The notes beneath the pieces are model-generated. The model had not been told where the DNA came from, did not search any database, and saw nothing but the letters and a program-made list of their open reading frames with translations. A stretch of DNA of 43,447 bases from an uncultured Acidovorax sp. GTDB taxonomy: Bacteria; Pseudomonadota; Gammaproteobacteria; Burkholderiales; Burkholderiaceae_C. The translations under genes and the position numbers were made by a program. The stretch is taken from positions 1 to 43,447 of the forward strand of contig CAJYHL010000045.1 of NCBI GenBank assembly GCA_913774625.1, written 5' to 3'. Positions 17,318 to 26,138 of this stretch are shown here, piece after piece; position 1 is the stretch's first letter; each line of letters opens with the position of its first letter.

Positions 17318-17380
17318 ACGGTGGTGGTGGCCGGGACGCTCCGGCGTTCCGCGGGCAAGCGCCGGATTACAGCGCGCAAA

Positions 17381-17420
17381 GAAAAACCGCCACAGCCTGG
17401 GTGACCAGAGTGTGGCGGTT
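17381..17420 (-). terminator. Intrinsic terminator of the tmRNA gene
   Basis: Reading the minus strand, AACCGCCACA (17420-17411) pairs perfectly with TGTGGCGGTT (17394-17385) across a 16-nt loop, followed by TTTTTC. It begins 8 nt after the tmRNA CCA end. Confidence 0.85.
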
Positions 17421-17427
17421 CATGGAG

Positions 17428-17806
17428 TGGTGGAGCTGGCGGGAATTGAACCCGCGTCCGCAAGCCATCTTCGGGCAGATCTACATGTTTAGCGGTCTGT
17501 TTTGGATCTCGCCCCGGTCATCGCGCAGCCGCACGCTATGACAAGGACCAGTGCCCTTGAGTCTCGCTCCAGATCAAGGCACCCGACCTGAAGCCAGCTG
17601 ATGTGAATTACCTTGCAGCCGGGAGGCCTTGCGGCCCCCTTGCCCAGCCCATCAGCGTGCTGTTGCAAGGCTCACCGGTATTTAAGCGGCGAGTGCGAAA
17701 CGTTCGTCGTTTGCAGTTAGTTTGTTGAATGCAGATTTACGAGCGCCAATCAAGCTCGACATGCACCACACCGATTCCGAACCCACGTCGAAACCAGGGC
17801 AGCCCC
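17428..17806 (-). ncRNA. ssrA: Transfer-messenger RNA (tmRNA)
   Basis: A one-piece tmRNA of 379 nt on the minus strand. The 5' end GGGGCTGCCCTGGTTTCGAC and 3' end GGTTCAATTCCCGCCAGC followed by TCCACCA form the alanine tRNA-like domain with encoded CCA. The tag reading frame (17714-17682) encodes ANDERFALAA followed by TAA. The resume codon is GCA. It rescues stalled ribosomes together with SmpB. The gene lies 12 bp after the stop of the upstream HAD phosphatase gene on the same strand, so its promoter must lie inside that gene's end or transcription reads through. Confidence 0.97.
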
Positions 17807-17815
17807 AGAACTGTC

Positions 17816-17842
17816 ATTTTAGTCCCGTGCCAGGAGTTTCAA
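17816..17842 (-). promoter_or_regulatory. Candidate tmRNA promoter inside the end of the phosphatase gene
   Basis: On the minus strand TTGAAA (17842-17837), 15 bp, TAAAAT (17821-17816). The -10 hexamer contains the stop codon of the phosphatase gene. The surrounding GGGACTAAAATGAC is almost identical to GGAACTAAAATGAC upstream of gyrA. The short spacer lowers confidence. Confidence 0.4.
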
Positions 17843-18493
17843 GAGCTCCAGGGGAGAATTAATCATCGCGTGCGCGCCCCAGAGCAAGGGCGCGTTCGCG
17901 CCCAGATAGCCGTAGGTGGCAGCCACCGTCTTCATGCCAGCCGCGGCACCGGCCACGATGTCGCGCTCGTCGTCACCCACATAGACGCAATGCTCGGGCG
18001 CCACGCCGAGCCGGCGCGCGGCTTCCAGCAGCGGTTCCGGGTGGGGCTTGGCATAGGGCGTCGTGTCACCGCTCACCACTGCGCCCGCGCTGGCGAAAAG
18101 CGGCATCGACTGCACCAGCGGCTGGGTAAAGCGCGTGGCCTTGTTGGTCACCACCCCCCAGGGCAGGCCACGGCCGCGCAGGTCGGCGACCAGTTCCGCC
18201 ACGCCCTCGAATATCCCGGTGCGATCCAGGATGCAGGCCTCGTAGTTGGCGAAGAACGCATCGCGCAAGGCCGGGAAGTCCGGATGCTCCGGCGTGATGT
18301 CGAACGCCACGGACAGCATGCCTCTGGCACCCGCGCCTGCGAGAGGGCGATATCTCTCCAGCGGCAGGGAAGGCAGGCCGCGGTCCACGCGGAGCTTGTC
18401 CGCCGCAGCCCCCAGGTCGGGGGCACTGTCCACCAGCGTGCCATCCAGATCGAACAGCACGGCGCGCACGCCCTGGAACGGGACGGCGCTCAT
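17819..18493 (-). CDS. HAD phosphatase, MupP- or Gph-type
   Basis: 224 residues of the HAD superfamily: nucleophile motif [13 protein letters not shown], motif II WGVVTNK, motif III Lys in AKPHPEP and motif [12 protein letters not shown]. Automatic annotation would be phosphoglycolate phosphatase. However, the immediate position after ubiG and the segments [21 protein letters not shown] and a C-terminal [19 protein letters not shown] resemble Pseudomonas MupP, the N-acetylmuramate-6-phosphate phosphatase of the cell-wall recycling bypass, which also follows ubiG. The start overlaps the ubiG stop (ATGA), so the two are coupled. Both functions remain possible. Confidence 0.85.
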   Translation of the reverse strand: MSAVPFQGVRAVLFDLDGTLVDSAPDLGAAADKLRVDRGLPSLPLERYRPLAGAGARGMLSVAFDITPEHPDFPALRDAFFANYEACILDRTGIFEGVAELVADLRGRGLPWGVVTNKATRFTQPLVQSMPLFASAGAVVSGDTTPYAKPHPEPLLEAARRLGVAPEHCVYVGDDERDIVAGAAAGMKTVAATYGYLGANAPLLWGAHAMINSPLELLKLLARD

Positions 18494-19203
18494 TGCGCCG
18501 GACGCCGGGTGGCGAAAAGATAGTTCACACTGGTGTCATCGCTCAGCCAGTAGCGGCCGGTCAGCGGGTTGTGCTCCAGCCCCCGGGTCTGGGCGACATC
18601 CAGCCCGGACTGCCGGCAGGCCGCAGCCAATTCACGCGGCTTGAGGAACTTCGCATATTCGTGCGTGCCCCTGGGCAGCATCTTGAGCACGTATTCGGCG
18701 CCCACGATGGCCAGCAGGAAAGCCTTGGCATTGCGGTTGATGGTCGAGAAGAACACCCACCCGCCCGGCTTGACCAGCTGGGAGCAGGCCCTCACCACGG
18801 ACTCGGGTTGCGGCACATGCTCCAGCATCTCCATGCAGGTCACGACATCGAAGGAAGCCGGCCGTTCAGCAGCCAGGGCTTCCACGCTGATCTCGCGGTA
18901 CTGAATGCGGGGCGTATCGGCTTCCAGAGCATGCAGCTGTGCGACGCGCAAGGCCTTGGCGGCCAGGTCTATGCCCGTCACCTCGGCGCCGCGCCGAGCC
19001 ATGGAGTCGGACAATATTCCGCCTCCGCAGCCCACGTCGAGCACGGCCTTGCCCTTGAGCGATGCGAGCTGATCGATCCAGTCGAGGCGCAGCGGATTGA
19101 TCTGGTGCAGGGGCTTGAACTCGCTCTCCGCATCCCACCAGCGGTGGGCCAGTTCGGAAAATTTGGCCAGCTCGGCCGGGTCGGCATTCAGGTGTTCACT
19201 CAT
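18490..19203 (-). CDS. ubiG: Ubiquinone biosynthesis O-methyltransferase
   Basis: 237 residues from ATG 19203. A class I SAM-dependent methyltransferase with the glycine motif [20 protein letters not shown], an acidic ribose-binding residue in VTGIDLA, and the UbiG-specific [12 protein letters not shown] and [12 protein letters not shown] segments. The C-terminal region reads [13 protein letters not shown]-like (here [18 protein letters not shown]), typical of UbiG membrane-binding parts. It carries out both O-methylations in ubiquinone synthesis. It is the first gene of a two-gene unit with the HAD phosphatase. Confidence 0.95.
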   Translation of the reverse strand: MSEHLNADPAELAKFSELAHRWWDAESEFKPLHQINPLRLDWIDQLASLKGKAVLDVGCGGGILSDSMARRGAEVTGIDLAAKALRVAQLHALEADTPRIQYREISVEALAAERPASFDVVTCMEMLEHVPQPESVVRACSQLVKPGGWVFFSTINRNAKAFLLAIVGAEYVLKMLPRGTHEYAKFLKPRELAAACRQSGLDVAQTRGLEHNPLTGRYWLSDDTSVNYLFATRRPAQ

Positions 19204-19236
19204 GCTCCGGATTGTCCCATCAGAAAAACGCAGGCA

Positions 19237-19266
19237 TAAAAAAAGCCCCGTTTCCGGGGCTTTTTT
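19237..19266 (-). terminator. Intrinsic terminator between ompA-like gene and ubiG
   Basis: A-run, AGCCCC-GTTT-CCGGGGCT and T-run form a strong hairpin between the stop of the OmpA-family gene (19286) and the ubiG start (19203). It ends the minus-strand ompA transcript. The A- and T-runs on both sides make it potentially bidirectional. Confidence 0.88.
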
Positions 19267-19285
19267 AAGATCGAATGGATATCGA

Positions 19286-19942
19286 TTACTTGGCAGCGGC
19301 ACGGGTGCCGACCACTTCGATTTCCACGCGACGGTTCTTGGCGCGGCCTTCCTTGGTGGCGTTGCTGGCGATGGGCTGCTTCTTGCCCTTGCCTTCGGTG
19401 TACACGCGGTTCTTTTCGATGCCCTTGGACACCAGGTAAGCCTTCACGGCTTCAGCGCGGCGGACCGACAGCTTCTGGTTGTATGCATCGGTACCGATGG
19501 AGTCGGTGTGACCCACGGCGATGATGACTTCCAGGTTGATGCCCTTGACCTTGGAGACCAGGTCGTCCAGCTTGGCCTTGCCTTCGGGCTTCAGCACGGA
19601 CTTGTCGAAGTCGAAGAATGCATCGGCTGCGTAGGTCACCTTGGAGGCCACAGCAGGAGCCGGGGCCGGTGCGGGTGCCGGTGCGGGAGCGACCGCGGGA
19701 GCAGGAGCAGCAGCAGCCTGAACAACCAGGGCGCCGTCGCAGCCAGCAGCGGCGGTAGCGGGGGTCCAGTTGGCATCGCGCCAGCACAGTTCGTTGGTGC
19801 CGTTCTTCCAGACCAGTTCACCGCTGCCGTTTTGCCAGTTGTCGACAACCTTACCGCCGTCTGCTGCCTTCACTTGAGCGCCAGCCGAGGTCGCGATCAC
19901 GGCAGAGGCCAACAACATCGCCACTTTGTTCAGTTTCTTCAT
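19286..19942 (-). CDS. OmpA-family outer-membrane/peptidoglycan-binding protein
   Basis: 218 residues from ATG 19942, with AGGAG at good spacing and a signal peptide ([20 protein letters not shown], cleavage near AGAQV). A short N-terminal domain with two Trp and two Cys residues ([20 protein letters not shown]) follows. Then comes a Pro/Ala repeat linker (about residues 75-100, PAPA repeats) and a C-terminal OmpA-like domain (about 105-215: [47 protein letters not shown]) with the Asp and Arg that bind diaminopimelate. It lacks a full OmpA beta-barrel. Tethering of the outer envelope to peptidoglycan is the likely role. Confidence 0.9.
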   Translation of the reverse strand: MKKLNKVAMLLASAVIATSAGAQVKAADGGKVVDNWQNGSGELVWKNGTNELCWRDANWTPATAAAGCDGALVVQAAAAPAPAVAPAPAPAPAPAPAVASKVTYAADAFFDFDKSVLKPEGKAKLDDLVSKVKGINLEVIIAVGHTDSIGTDAYNQKLSVRRAEAVKAYLVSKGIEKNRVYTEGKGKKQPIASNATKEGRAKNRRVEIEVVGTRAAAK

Positions 19943-20131
19943 GGTTCTCCTCTTGGGGAAAAAGCCGCAGCCGCGCTGCGAATCAGGGACGTCGTCAGTG
20001 ACCATCACTAAAAACGTTGATTTGATTGTGCCATACGTAACAACCCAAAGGCGGCTTCGACCGGGTGGCTACCGTAGGACAAAAGCGCAATGGCCCGGAT
20101 ATGTTGCAAAGCCGCGACAGAGGCTTGGAAC

Positions 20132-20137
20132 TAAAAT
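20132..20137 (+). promoter_or_regulatory. Candidate gyrA -10 element
   Basis: TAAAAT, 29 bp before the gyrA ATG, in the context GGAACTAAAATGAC, which recurs upstream of the tmRNA gene. No good -35 at 16-18 bp is visible (TTGCAA at 20104 is 22 bp away), so the assignment rests on the shared motif. Confidence 0.35.
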
Positions 20138-20166
20138 GACCCTTTACTGTCGCCACCTCCGCCGTC

Positions 20167-22809
20167 ATGACCCAGTTCGCCAAAGAGACCCTGCCCATCA
20201 GCCTAGAAGAAGAGATGCGCCGCAGCTACCTCGATTACGCCATGAGCGTGATCGTCGGCCGCGCCCTTCCGGATGCGCGGGATGGTCTCAAGCCGGTGCA
20301 TCGCCGCGTGCTGTTCGCGATGCACGAGCTCAACAACGACTGGAACCGGCCCTACAAGAAGTCCGCCCGTATCGTCGGCGACGTGATCGGCAAGTACCAC
20401 CCGCACGGCGACAGCGCGGTGTACGACACCATCGTCCGCATGGCGCAGGACTTCTCCCTGCGCCACATGCTGGTGGACGGCCAGGGCAACTTCGGCTCGG
20501 TCGATGGCGACAACGCCGCAGCCATGCGGTACACCGAAATCCGCCTGGCGAAGATCGCGCACGAGATGCTCGGCGACATCGACAAGGAAACCGTCGATTT
20601 CGGCCCCAACTACGACGGCAGCGAGAAGGAGCCGCTGGTGCTGCCCAGCAAGCTGCCCAACCTGCTGGTGAACGGTTCGGCCGGCATCGCCGTGGGCATG
20701 GCGACCAACATTCCGCCGCACAACCTGAACGAAGTGGTGGATGCCTGCCTGCACATGCTGCGCAAACCCGATGCCTCCATCGACGAGCTGATGGAGATCA
20801 TCCCCGCGCCCGACTTCCCCACTGCCGGCATCATCTACGGCATCAACGGCGTGAAGGACGGCTACCGCACCGGGCGCGGCAAGGTCATCATGCGCGCCAA
20901 GTGCCATTTCGAGGACATCGACCGCGGCCAGCGCCAGGCCATCATCGTCGATGAGCTGCCCTACCAGGTCAACAAGAAGACGCTGCAGGAGCGCATGGCC
21001 GAGCTGGTGCACGAGAAGAAGATCGAAGGCATCAGCCACATCCAGGACGAGTCCGACAAGTCGGGCATGCGGCTGGTGATCGAGCTCAAGCGCGGCGAAG
21101 TGCCCGAAGTGGTGCTGAACAACCTCTACAAGCAGACGCAGCTGCAGGACACCTTCGGCATGAACATGGTGGCCCTGGTCAACGGCCAGCCCCGCCTGTG
21201 CAACCTGAAGGACCTGATCGTCGTCTTCCTGCAGCACCGCCGCGAAGTGGTGACGCGCCGCACGGTGTTCGAGCTGCGCAAGGCGCGCGACCGCGGCCAC
21301 GTGCTGGAAGGCCTGGCCGTGGCGCTGGCCAACATCGACGAGTTCATCCGCATCATCCGCGAGTCGCCCACGCCGCCCATCGCCAAGTCCGAGCTGATGG
21401 CCCGCGCCTGGGACAGCAAGCTGGTGCGCGAGATGCTGACCCGCACCCGCGAGGACGGCGGCGTGGTGAGCGCCGACGACTACCGTCCCGAGGGCCTGGA
21501 GCGCGAATTCGGCATGGGCCAGGACGGGCTCTACCACCTCTCCGACACCCAGGCCCAGGAAATCCTGCAGATGCGCCTGCAGCGCCTGACCGGCCTGGAG
21601 CAGGACAAGATCGTGGCCGAATACAAGGAAGTCATGGCGGTCATCGAAGACCTGCTGGACATCCTGGCCAAGCCCGAGCGCGTCTCGGTCATCATCGGCG
21701 AGGAGCTGGGCCACATCAAGCAGGAGTTCGGCCAGTCCAAGCTGGGCGCCCGCCGCAGCGTGGTCGAATACAGCGCGCAGGATCTCTCCACCGAAGACCT
21801 GATCACCCCCACCGACATGGTGGTGACGCTCTCGCACACCGGCTACATCAAGAGCCAGCCGCTGTCCGAATACCGCGCCCAGAAGCGCGGCGGGCGCGGC
21901 AAGCAGGCGACGGCGACCAAGGAAGACGACTGGATCGACCAGCTCTTCATCGCCAACACGCACGACTACATCCTGTGCTTCTCCAACCGCGGACGCCTCT
22001 ACTGGCTGAAGGTGTGGGAAGTTCCGGCCGGCTCGCGCGGCTCGCGCGGCCGCCCCATCGTGAACATGTTCCCGCTGCAGGAAGGCGAGAAGATCAACGT
22101 GGTGCTGCCGCTCACGGGCGACATGCGGACCTTCCCCGCCGACCGCTACGTGTTCATGGCGACCAGCATGGGCACGGTGAAGAAAACGGCGCTGGACGAA
22201 TTCAGCAACCCGCGCAAGGGCGGCATCATCGCCGTGAACCTGGACGACGGCGACTACCTCATCGGCGCGGCCCTCACCGACGGCAAGCACGACGTGATGC
22301 TGTTCTCCGACGGCGGCAAGGCCGTGCGCTTCGACGAGAACGACGTGCGCCCGCTGGGCCGCGCCGCGCGCGGCGTGCGCGGCATGATGCTGGAAGACGG
22401 CCAGAGCGTGATCGCCATGCTGGTGGCGGAGGACGAGACCCAGAGCGTGCTCACGGCGACCGAGAACGGCTACGGCAAGCGCACCTCCATCGTCGAATAC
22501 ACCCGCCACGGCCGCGGCACCAAGGGCATGATCGCCATCCAGCAGAGCGAGCGCAACGGCAAGGTCGTGGCCGCCACGCTGGTGCATGCCGATGACGAGA
22601 TCATGCTCATCACCGACAAGGGCGTACTGGTGCGCACCCGCGTGGGCGAGATCCGCGAGCTGGGCCGCGCCACGCAAGGCGTGACGCTGATCGCCCTGGA
22701 CGAAGGCGCCAAGCTGAGCGGCCTGCAGCGCATCGTCGAGAACGACGCCAACGTGCCCGAGGGCGATGCCGCAGACGGCACGGCCGACACGCCCCCGACA
22801 GACGCCTGA
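20167..22809 (+). CDS. gyrA: DNA gyrase subunit A
   Basis: 880 residues, full length for GyrA. The N-terminal breakage-reunion domain follows E. coli numbering exactly at the start: quinolone-determining residues S83 and D87 in [11 protein letters not shown] are wild type, and the DNA-cleaving tyrosine is Y122 (AAMRYTE). The C-terminal part carries the six-bladed pinwheel with the GyrA-box QKRGGRGKQ, followed by an acidic Asp/Glu-rich tail. It works with GyrB (not in the window) to introduce negative supercoils. It is divergent from the ompA-like gene. A GAGGCGCC/GGCGCCTC hairpin without a T-run lies 16 bp after the stop. Confidence 0.98.
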   Translation: MTQFAKETLPISLEEEMRRSYLDYAMSVIVGRALPDARDGLKPVHRRVLFAMHELNNDWNRPYKKSARIVGDVIGKYHPHGDSAVYDTIVRMAQDFSLRHMLVDGQGNFGSVDGDNAAAMRYTEIRLAKIAHEMLGDIDKETVDFGPNYDGSEKEPLVLPSKLPNLLVNGSAGIAVGMATNIPPHNLNEVVDACLHMLRKPDASIDELMEIIPAPDFPTAGIIYGINGVKDGYRTGRGKVIMRAKCHFEDIDRGQRQAIIVDELPYQVNKKTLQERMAELVHEKKIEGISHIQDESDKSGMRLVIELKRGEVPEVVLNNLYKQTQLQDTFGMNMVALVNGQPRLCNLKDLIVVFLQHRREVVTRRTVFELRKARDRGHVLEGLAVALANIDEFIRIIRESPTPPIAKSELMARAWDSKLVREMLTRTREDGGVVSADDYRPEGLEREFGMGQDGLYHLSDTQAQEILQMRLQRLTGLEQDKIVAEYKEVMAVIEDLLDILAKPERVSVIIGEELGHIKQEFGQSKLGARRSVVEYSAQDLSTEDLITPTDMVVTLSHTGYIKSQPLSEYRAQKRGGRGKQATATKEDDWIDQLFIANTHDYILCFSNRGRLYWLKVWEVPAGSRGSRGRPIVNMFPLQEGEKINVVLPLTGDMRTFPADRYVFMATSMGTVKKTALDEFSNPRKGGIIAVNLDDGDYLIGAALTDGKHDVMLFSDGGKAVRFDENDVRPLGRAARGVRGMMLEDGQSVIAMLVAEDETQSVLTATENGYGKRTSIVEYTRHGRGTKGMIAIQQSERNGKVVAATLVHADDEIMLITDKGVLVRTRVGEIRELGRATQGVTLIALDEGAKLSGLQRIVENDANVPEGDAADGTADTPPTDA

Positions 22810-22825
22810 GCCCCGAGCCCGCTCT

Positions 22826-22849
22826 GAGGCGCCCGTACCGCGGCGCCTC
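22826..22849 (+). terminator. Weak hairpin between gyrA and serC
   Basis: GAGGCGCC-CGTACCGC-GGCGCCTC is a perfect 8-bp stem shortly after gyrA. There is no U-tract, so it is more likely a 3'-end stabiliser or partial attenuator than a strong terminator. Confidence 0.35.
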
Positions 22850-22929
22850 CGACAGCGGCATCCTTGTTGAGAGCTGCAAGCGCCGACATGCCGGGCGCTG
22901 CCAGCCGTTTCCATCCGCGAGCACCGACC

Positions 22930-24039
22930 ATGAACCGTCCATACAACTTCTCCGCCGGCCCGGCCGCCATTCCCGTCGAGGTGCTGCAGCAGGCTGCGGC
23001 GGAAATGCTGGACTGGCAGGGCAGCGGCATGAGCGTGATGGAGATGAGCCATCGCGGCAAGGAATTCATCTCGATCTACGAGCAGGCCGAGGCCGATCTG
23101 CGCGAGCTGCTGGCCGTGCCGCCGGAGTTCAAGATCCTCTTCATGCAGGGCGGCGGCCTGGCCGAGAACGCCATCGTGCCGCTGAACCTCTCGCGCGCCG
23201 CCACCGTCGACATGGTGGTCACCGGCAGCTGGAGCCAGAAGTCGCAGAAGGAGGCGCGCAAGTACGCCGCCGAGGTGCGCGTGGCCGCTTCGGGCGAAGC
23301 CAGCGGCTTCACCACCATTCCCGATCCCGCCAGCTGGCAGCTGAGCCGGGGCGCGAGCTACCTGCACCTGTGCAGCAACGAGACCATCCACGGCGTCGAA
23401 TTCCAGGAGCTGCCCGACCTGAAGGCACTGGGCAGCGATGCGCCGCTGGTGATCGACTTCTCCTCGCACGTCGCCTCGCGCCCGGTCGATTGGTCGCGCG
23501 TGGGCCTGGCCTTCGGCGGCGCGCAGAAGAACCTGGGCCCGGCCGGCCTCACCCTGGTGATCGTGCGCGAAGACCTGATGGGCCATGCCCTGCCCGCCTG
23601 CCCCAGCGCCTTCGATTACAAGACCGTGGCCGACAACCAGTCGATGTTCAACACCCCGCCGACCTGGGGCATCTACATCGCCGGCCTGACCTTCCAGTGG
23701 CTCAAGCGCCAGCAGGAAGGCGACGCCACCGGCGTGGCCGCGCTGGAGCGCCGCAACATCGCCAAGGCCGACCGCCTCTACGGCTACATCGACCAGTCGC
23801 AGCTCTACCTCAACAAGGTCGCCGTGACCGCGCGCTCGCGCATGAACATCCCCTTCTTCCTGCGCGACGAATCGCGCAACGATGCCTTCCTGGCCGGCGC
23901 CAAGCAGCGCGGCCTGCTGCAGCTCAAGGGCCACAAGTCCGTGGGCGGCATGCGCGCAAGCCTCTACAACGCGATGCCGATGGAGGGCGTCGAGGCCCTG
24001 ATCGCCTACATGCAGGAATTCGAGCGGCAGCACGCCTGA
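22930..24039 (+). CDS. serC: Phosphoserine aminotransferase
   Basis: 369 residues from ATG 22930, where the family start [20 protein letters not shown] begins. The PLP-binding lysine is K200 in [11 protein letters not shown]. Other family marks are [29 protein letters not shown] and the late [24 protein letters not shown]. It converts 3-phosphohydroxypyruvate to phosphoserine and also serves pyridoxal phosphate synthesis. It opens the serC-pheA-tyrA-aroA/cmk-rpsA cluster. The ATG sits without a strong Shine-Dalgarno sequence. Confidence 0.97.
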   Translation: MNRPYNFSAGPAAIPVEVLQQAAAEMLDWQGSGMSVMEMSHRGKEFISIYEQAEADLRELLAVPPEFKILFMQGGGLAENAIVPLNLSRAATVDMVVTGSWSQKSQKEARKYAAEVRVAASGEASGFTTIPDPASWQLSRGASYLHLCSNETIHGVEFQELPDLKALGSDAPLVIDFSSHVASRPVDWSRVGLAFGGAQKNLGPAGLTLVIVREDLMGHALPACPSAFDYKTVADNQSMFNTPPTWGIYIAGLTFQWLKRQQEGDATGVAALERRNIAKADRLYGYIDQSQLYLNKVAVTARSRMNIPFFLRDESRNDAFLAGAKQRGLLQLKGHKSVGGMRASLYNAMPMEGVEALIAYMQEFERQHA

Positions 24040-24104
24040 CCCAAGCCTCCGCGCCTCGCCCCTCCGCCCGCCCCTGCCGCAGCCCCGCACGCACCACCAC
24101 AACG

Positions 24105-25205
24105 ATGTCCACCACTCCGCAAGCATCCCCCGATCTCGCCAGCCTGCGCGTACAGATCGACAACATCGACCAGCAACTGCTGACCCTGCTGAACCAGCGC
24201 GCCCTGGTCGCCGAGCGGGTCGGCGAAGTCAAGAAGCGCGAGGGCACGCCCTTCTTCCGCCCCGACCGCGTGGCGCAGGTGATCGAGAAGATCCAGACCG
24301 CCAACCCCGGCCCGCTCAAGGGCCCGCACGTGGCCGCCATCTGGCGCGAGATCATGTCCGCCTGCCTGGCGCTCGAAGCGCCCCAGCGCGTGGCCGTGCT
24401 GGGCCCGGCCGGCACCTTCTGCGAGCAAGCCGCCGTCGAATTCTTCGGCGGCGCGGCCGACCTGATGTATTGCGCCAACTTCGACGAGGTGTTCCACGCC
24501 ACGGCCGCCGGCAGCGCGCAGTACGGCGTGGTGGGCGTGGAGAACTCGGTCGAGGGCGTGGTCACCCGCTCGCTCGACCTGTTCCTGCACACGCCCTGCC
24601 ATGTGGTGGGCGAAGTCAGCCTGCTGGTGCGCCACAACCTGCTGCGCCAGTCCAATTCGCTCGATGGCATCGAGGCCGTGCTGGCCCATCCGCAGGCGCT
24701 GGCGCAGTGCCAGAGCTGGCTGTCCAAGCACCTGCCGCATGCCGAGCGCCGGCCGGTGTCCAGCAATGCCGAAGGCGCGCGCCTGGCCGCCACCAATCCG
24801 GCCTGGGCCGGCATCGCCAGCGAACGCGCGGCCTCGCAGTTCGGCCTGCATATCGTCTCGCACGCCATCCAGGACGACGCCTACAACCGCACGCGCTTCG
24901 CCGTCATCTGCCTGCCGCACACGCTGCCCACGCCGCCGGCCAGCGGCAAGGACTGCACCAGCCTCGTCATCTCGGTGCCCAACCAGCCCGGCGCGGTGCA
25001 CGACCTGCTGGTGCCGCTGAAGAAGCACGGCGTCTCGATGACCCGCTTCGAATCGCGCCCCGCACGCACCGGGCAGTGGGAGTACTACTTCTACATCGAC
25101 CTGGACGGCCACCCCTCGCAGCCGCACGTGGGCCGCGCGCTGGAAGAGCTGCGCAGCCTGTGCGCGTTCTACAAGGTGCTGGGCTCGTATCCGGTGGCGC
25201 CATGA
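24105..25205 (+). CDS. pheA: Bifunctional chorismate mutase/prephenate dehydratase
   Basis: 366 residues. Residues 10-90 form an AroQ-type chorismate mutase (LRVQIDNIDQQLLTLLNQRA, ERVGEVKKREG, FFRPDRVAQV). Residues about 100-275 form prephenate dehydratase, with GPAGTFCEQAA, the ENSVEGVV segment and the catalytic TRF motif (NRTRFAVI). The C-terminal ACT domain has NQPGAVHDLL and SMTRFESRP, which sense phenylalanine. A Cys replaces the Ser common in the GPxGTFSEQA motif. It makes phenylpyruvate and lies 65 bp after serC. Confidence 0.97.
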   Translation: MSTTPQASPDLASLRVQIDNIDQQLLTLLNQRALVAERVGEVKKREGTPFFRPDRVAQVIEKIQTANPGPLKGPHVAAIWREIMSACLALEAPQRVAVLGPAGTFCEQAAVEFFGGAADLMYCANFDEVFHATAAGSAQYGVVGVENSVEGVVTRSLDLFLHTPCHVVGEVSLLVRHNLLRQSNSLDGIEAVLAHPQALAQCQSWLSKHLPHAERRPVSSNAEGARLAATNPAWAGIASERAASQFGLHIVSHAIQDDAYNRTRFAVICLPHTLPTPPASGKDCTSLVISVPNQPGAVHDLLVPLKKHGVSMTRFESRPARTGQWEYYFYIDLDGHPSQPHVGRALEELRSLCAFYKVLGSYPVAP

Positions 25206-25247
25206 AGGGGCTGGCACGGACCCGCCGCCACACCGGGATAAGCCGCC

Positions 25248-26138
25248 ATGTTTGAACAGCTGGGCCTTATCGGCTGCGGGCTGATGGGCGGCTCCTTCGC
25301 GCTGGCGCTGAAGAAAGCCGGCCTGGTCCAGCGCGTGGTCGGCTACAGCAAGTCGCCCTCCACCACCGAGCGGGCACGCCAGCTGGGCGTGATCGACGTC
25401 GAGGCGCCCTCCGCCCTGCTGGCGGCAGCCGGCGCCGACATCGTGCTGCTGGCCGTGCCGGTGGCCGCGACGGAAGACACGCTCAAGGCCATCAGGCACC
25501 TGGTCACGCCGCAGGTGCTGGTGATGGACGTGGGCTCCACCAAGACCGACGTGGTGCATGCCGCGCGCCAGGCCCTGCGCGAGCGGGTCGGCTCCTTCGT
25601 GCCAGCCCACCCAGTCACCGGCCGCGAGGTCTCGGGCGTCGAATTCGCCGATGCCGAGCTCTACCACGGCCGCCAGGTCATTCTGACGCCCACCGAGCGC
25701 ACCCTGACCGCCCAGTTGCAGAAGGCCGAGGCCGTGTGGGGCGCGCTGGGCTGCCGCGTGCAGAGCATGTCGCCCGAGGCGCACGACTCCGCCTTCGCCG
25801 CCATCAGCCACCTGCCGCACATGCTGGCCTTCGCCATGATGAACGGCATCACGGCGCAGGCCGAGGGCGAGGCCTTCCTCTCGGTCGCCGGCCCCGGCTT
25901 CCGGGACTTCACCCGCATCGCCGCCAGCGACGCCAAGATGTGGCGCGACATCCTGCTGGCCAACCGCGACGAGCTGCTGACGCAGTCGGCCCACTTTCGC
26001 CAGGCACTCGCCGACTTCGAGCACGCCGTGCGCGAAGGCGACGGCCAGGCCGTCGAAAACCTCATCACCCTGGCCAGCGAAACCCGCGCCCACTGGCGCA
26101 TGGGCGCGCAGCGCAGCCCGCACAAAGCCGCTTCCTGA
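25248..26138 (+). CDS. tyrA: Prephenate dehydrogenase
   Basis: 296 residues. The N-terminal Rossmann domain has [19 protein letters not shown]. The active-site parts are [27 protein letters not shown] and the catalytic His in [10 protein letters not shown]. The C-terminal helical dimerisation part includes [12 protein letters not shown]. It oxidises prephenate to 4-hydroxyphenylpyruvate for tyrosine synthesis. There is no fused chorismate mutase, as usual in betaproteobacteria. The stop overlaps the start of the aroA-cmk gene (TGATG), so those two are coupled. Confidence 0.95.
   Translation: MFEQLGLIGCGLMGGSFALALKKAGLVQRVVGYSKSPSTTERARQLGVIDVEAPSALLAAAGADIVLLAVPVAATEDTLKAIRHLVTPQVLVMDVGSTKTDVVHAARQALRERVGSFVPAHPVTGREVSGVEFADAELYHGRQVILTPTERTLTAQLQKAEAVWGALGCRVQSMSPEAHDSAFAAISHLPHMLAFAMMNGITAQAEGEAFLSVAGPGFRDFTRIAASDAKMWRDILLANRDELLTQSAHFRQALADFEHAVREGDGQAVENLITLASETRAHWRMGAQRSPHKAAS

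Noticed and set aside
17341-17365. CCGGCG/CGCCGG hairpin after gudD as a terminator
   Set aside because: A 6-bp stem with a 13-nt loop and no T-run; too weak to call.
17428-17470. A tRNA-like 3' end with TPsiC arm and CCA
   Set aside because: It belongs to the tmRNA; the matching 5' acceptor strand lies 379 nt away with a tag frame between.
20413-20427. Possible quinolone-resistance change in gyrA
   Set aside because: S83 and D87 are both wild type.
20203-24126. A 1307-codon open frame on the minus strand antisense to gyrA and serC
   Set aside because: It is His/Gln/Val/Leu-rich mirror sequence from strong third-position GC bias; gyrA and serC are unmistakable on the other strand.
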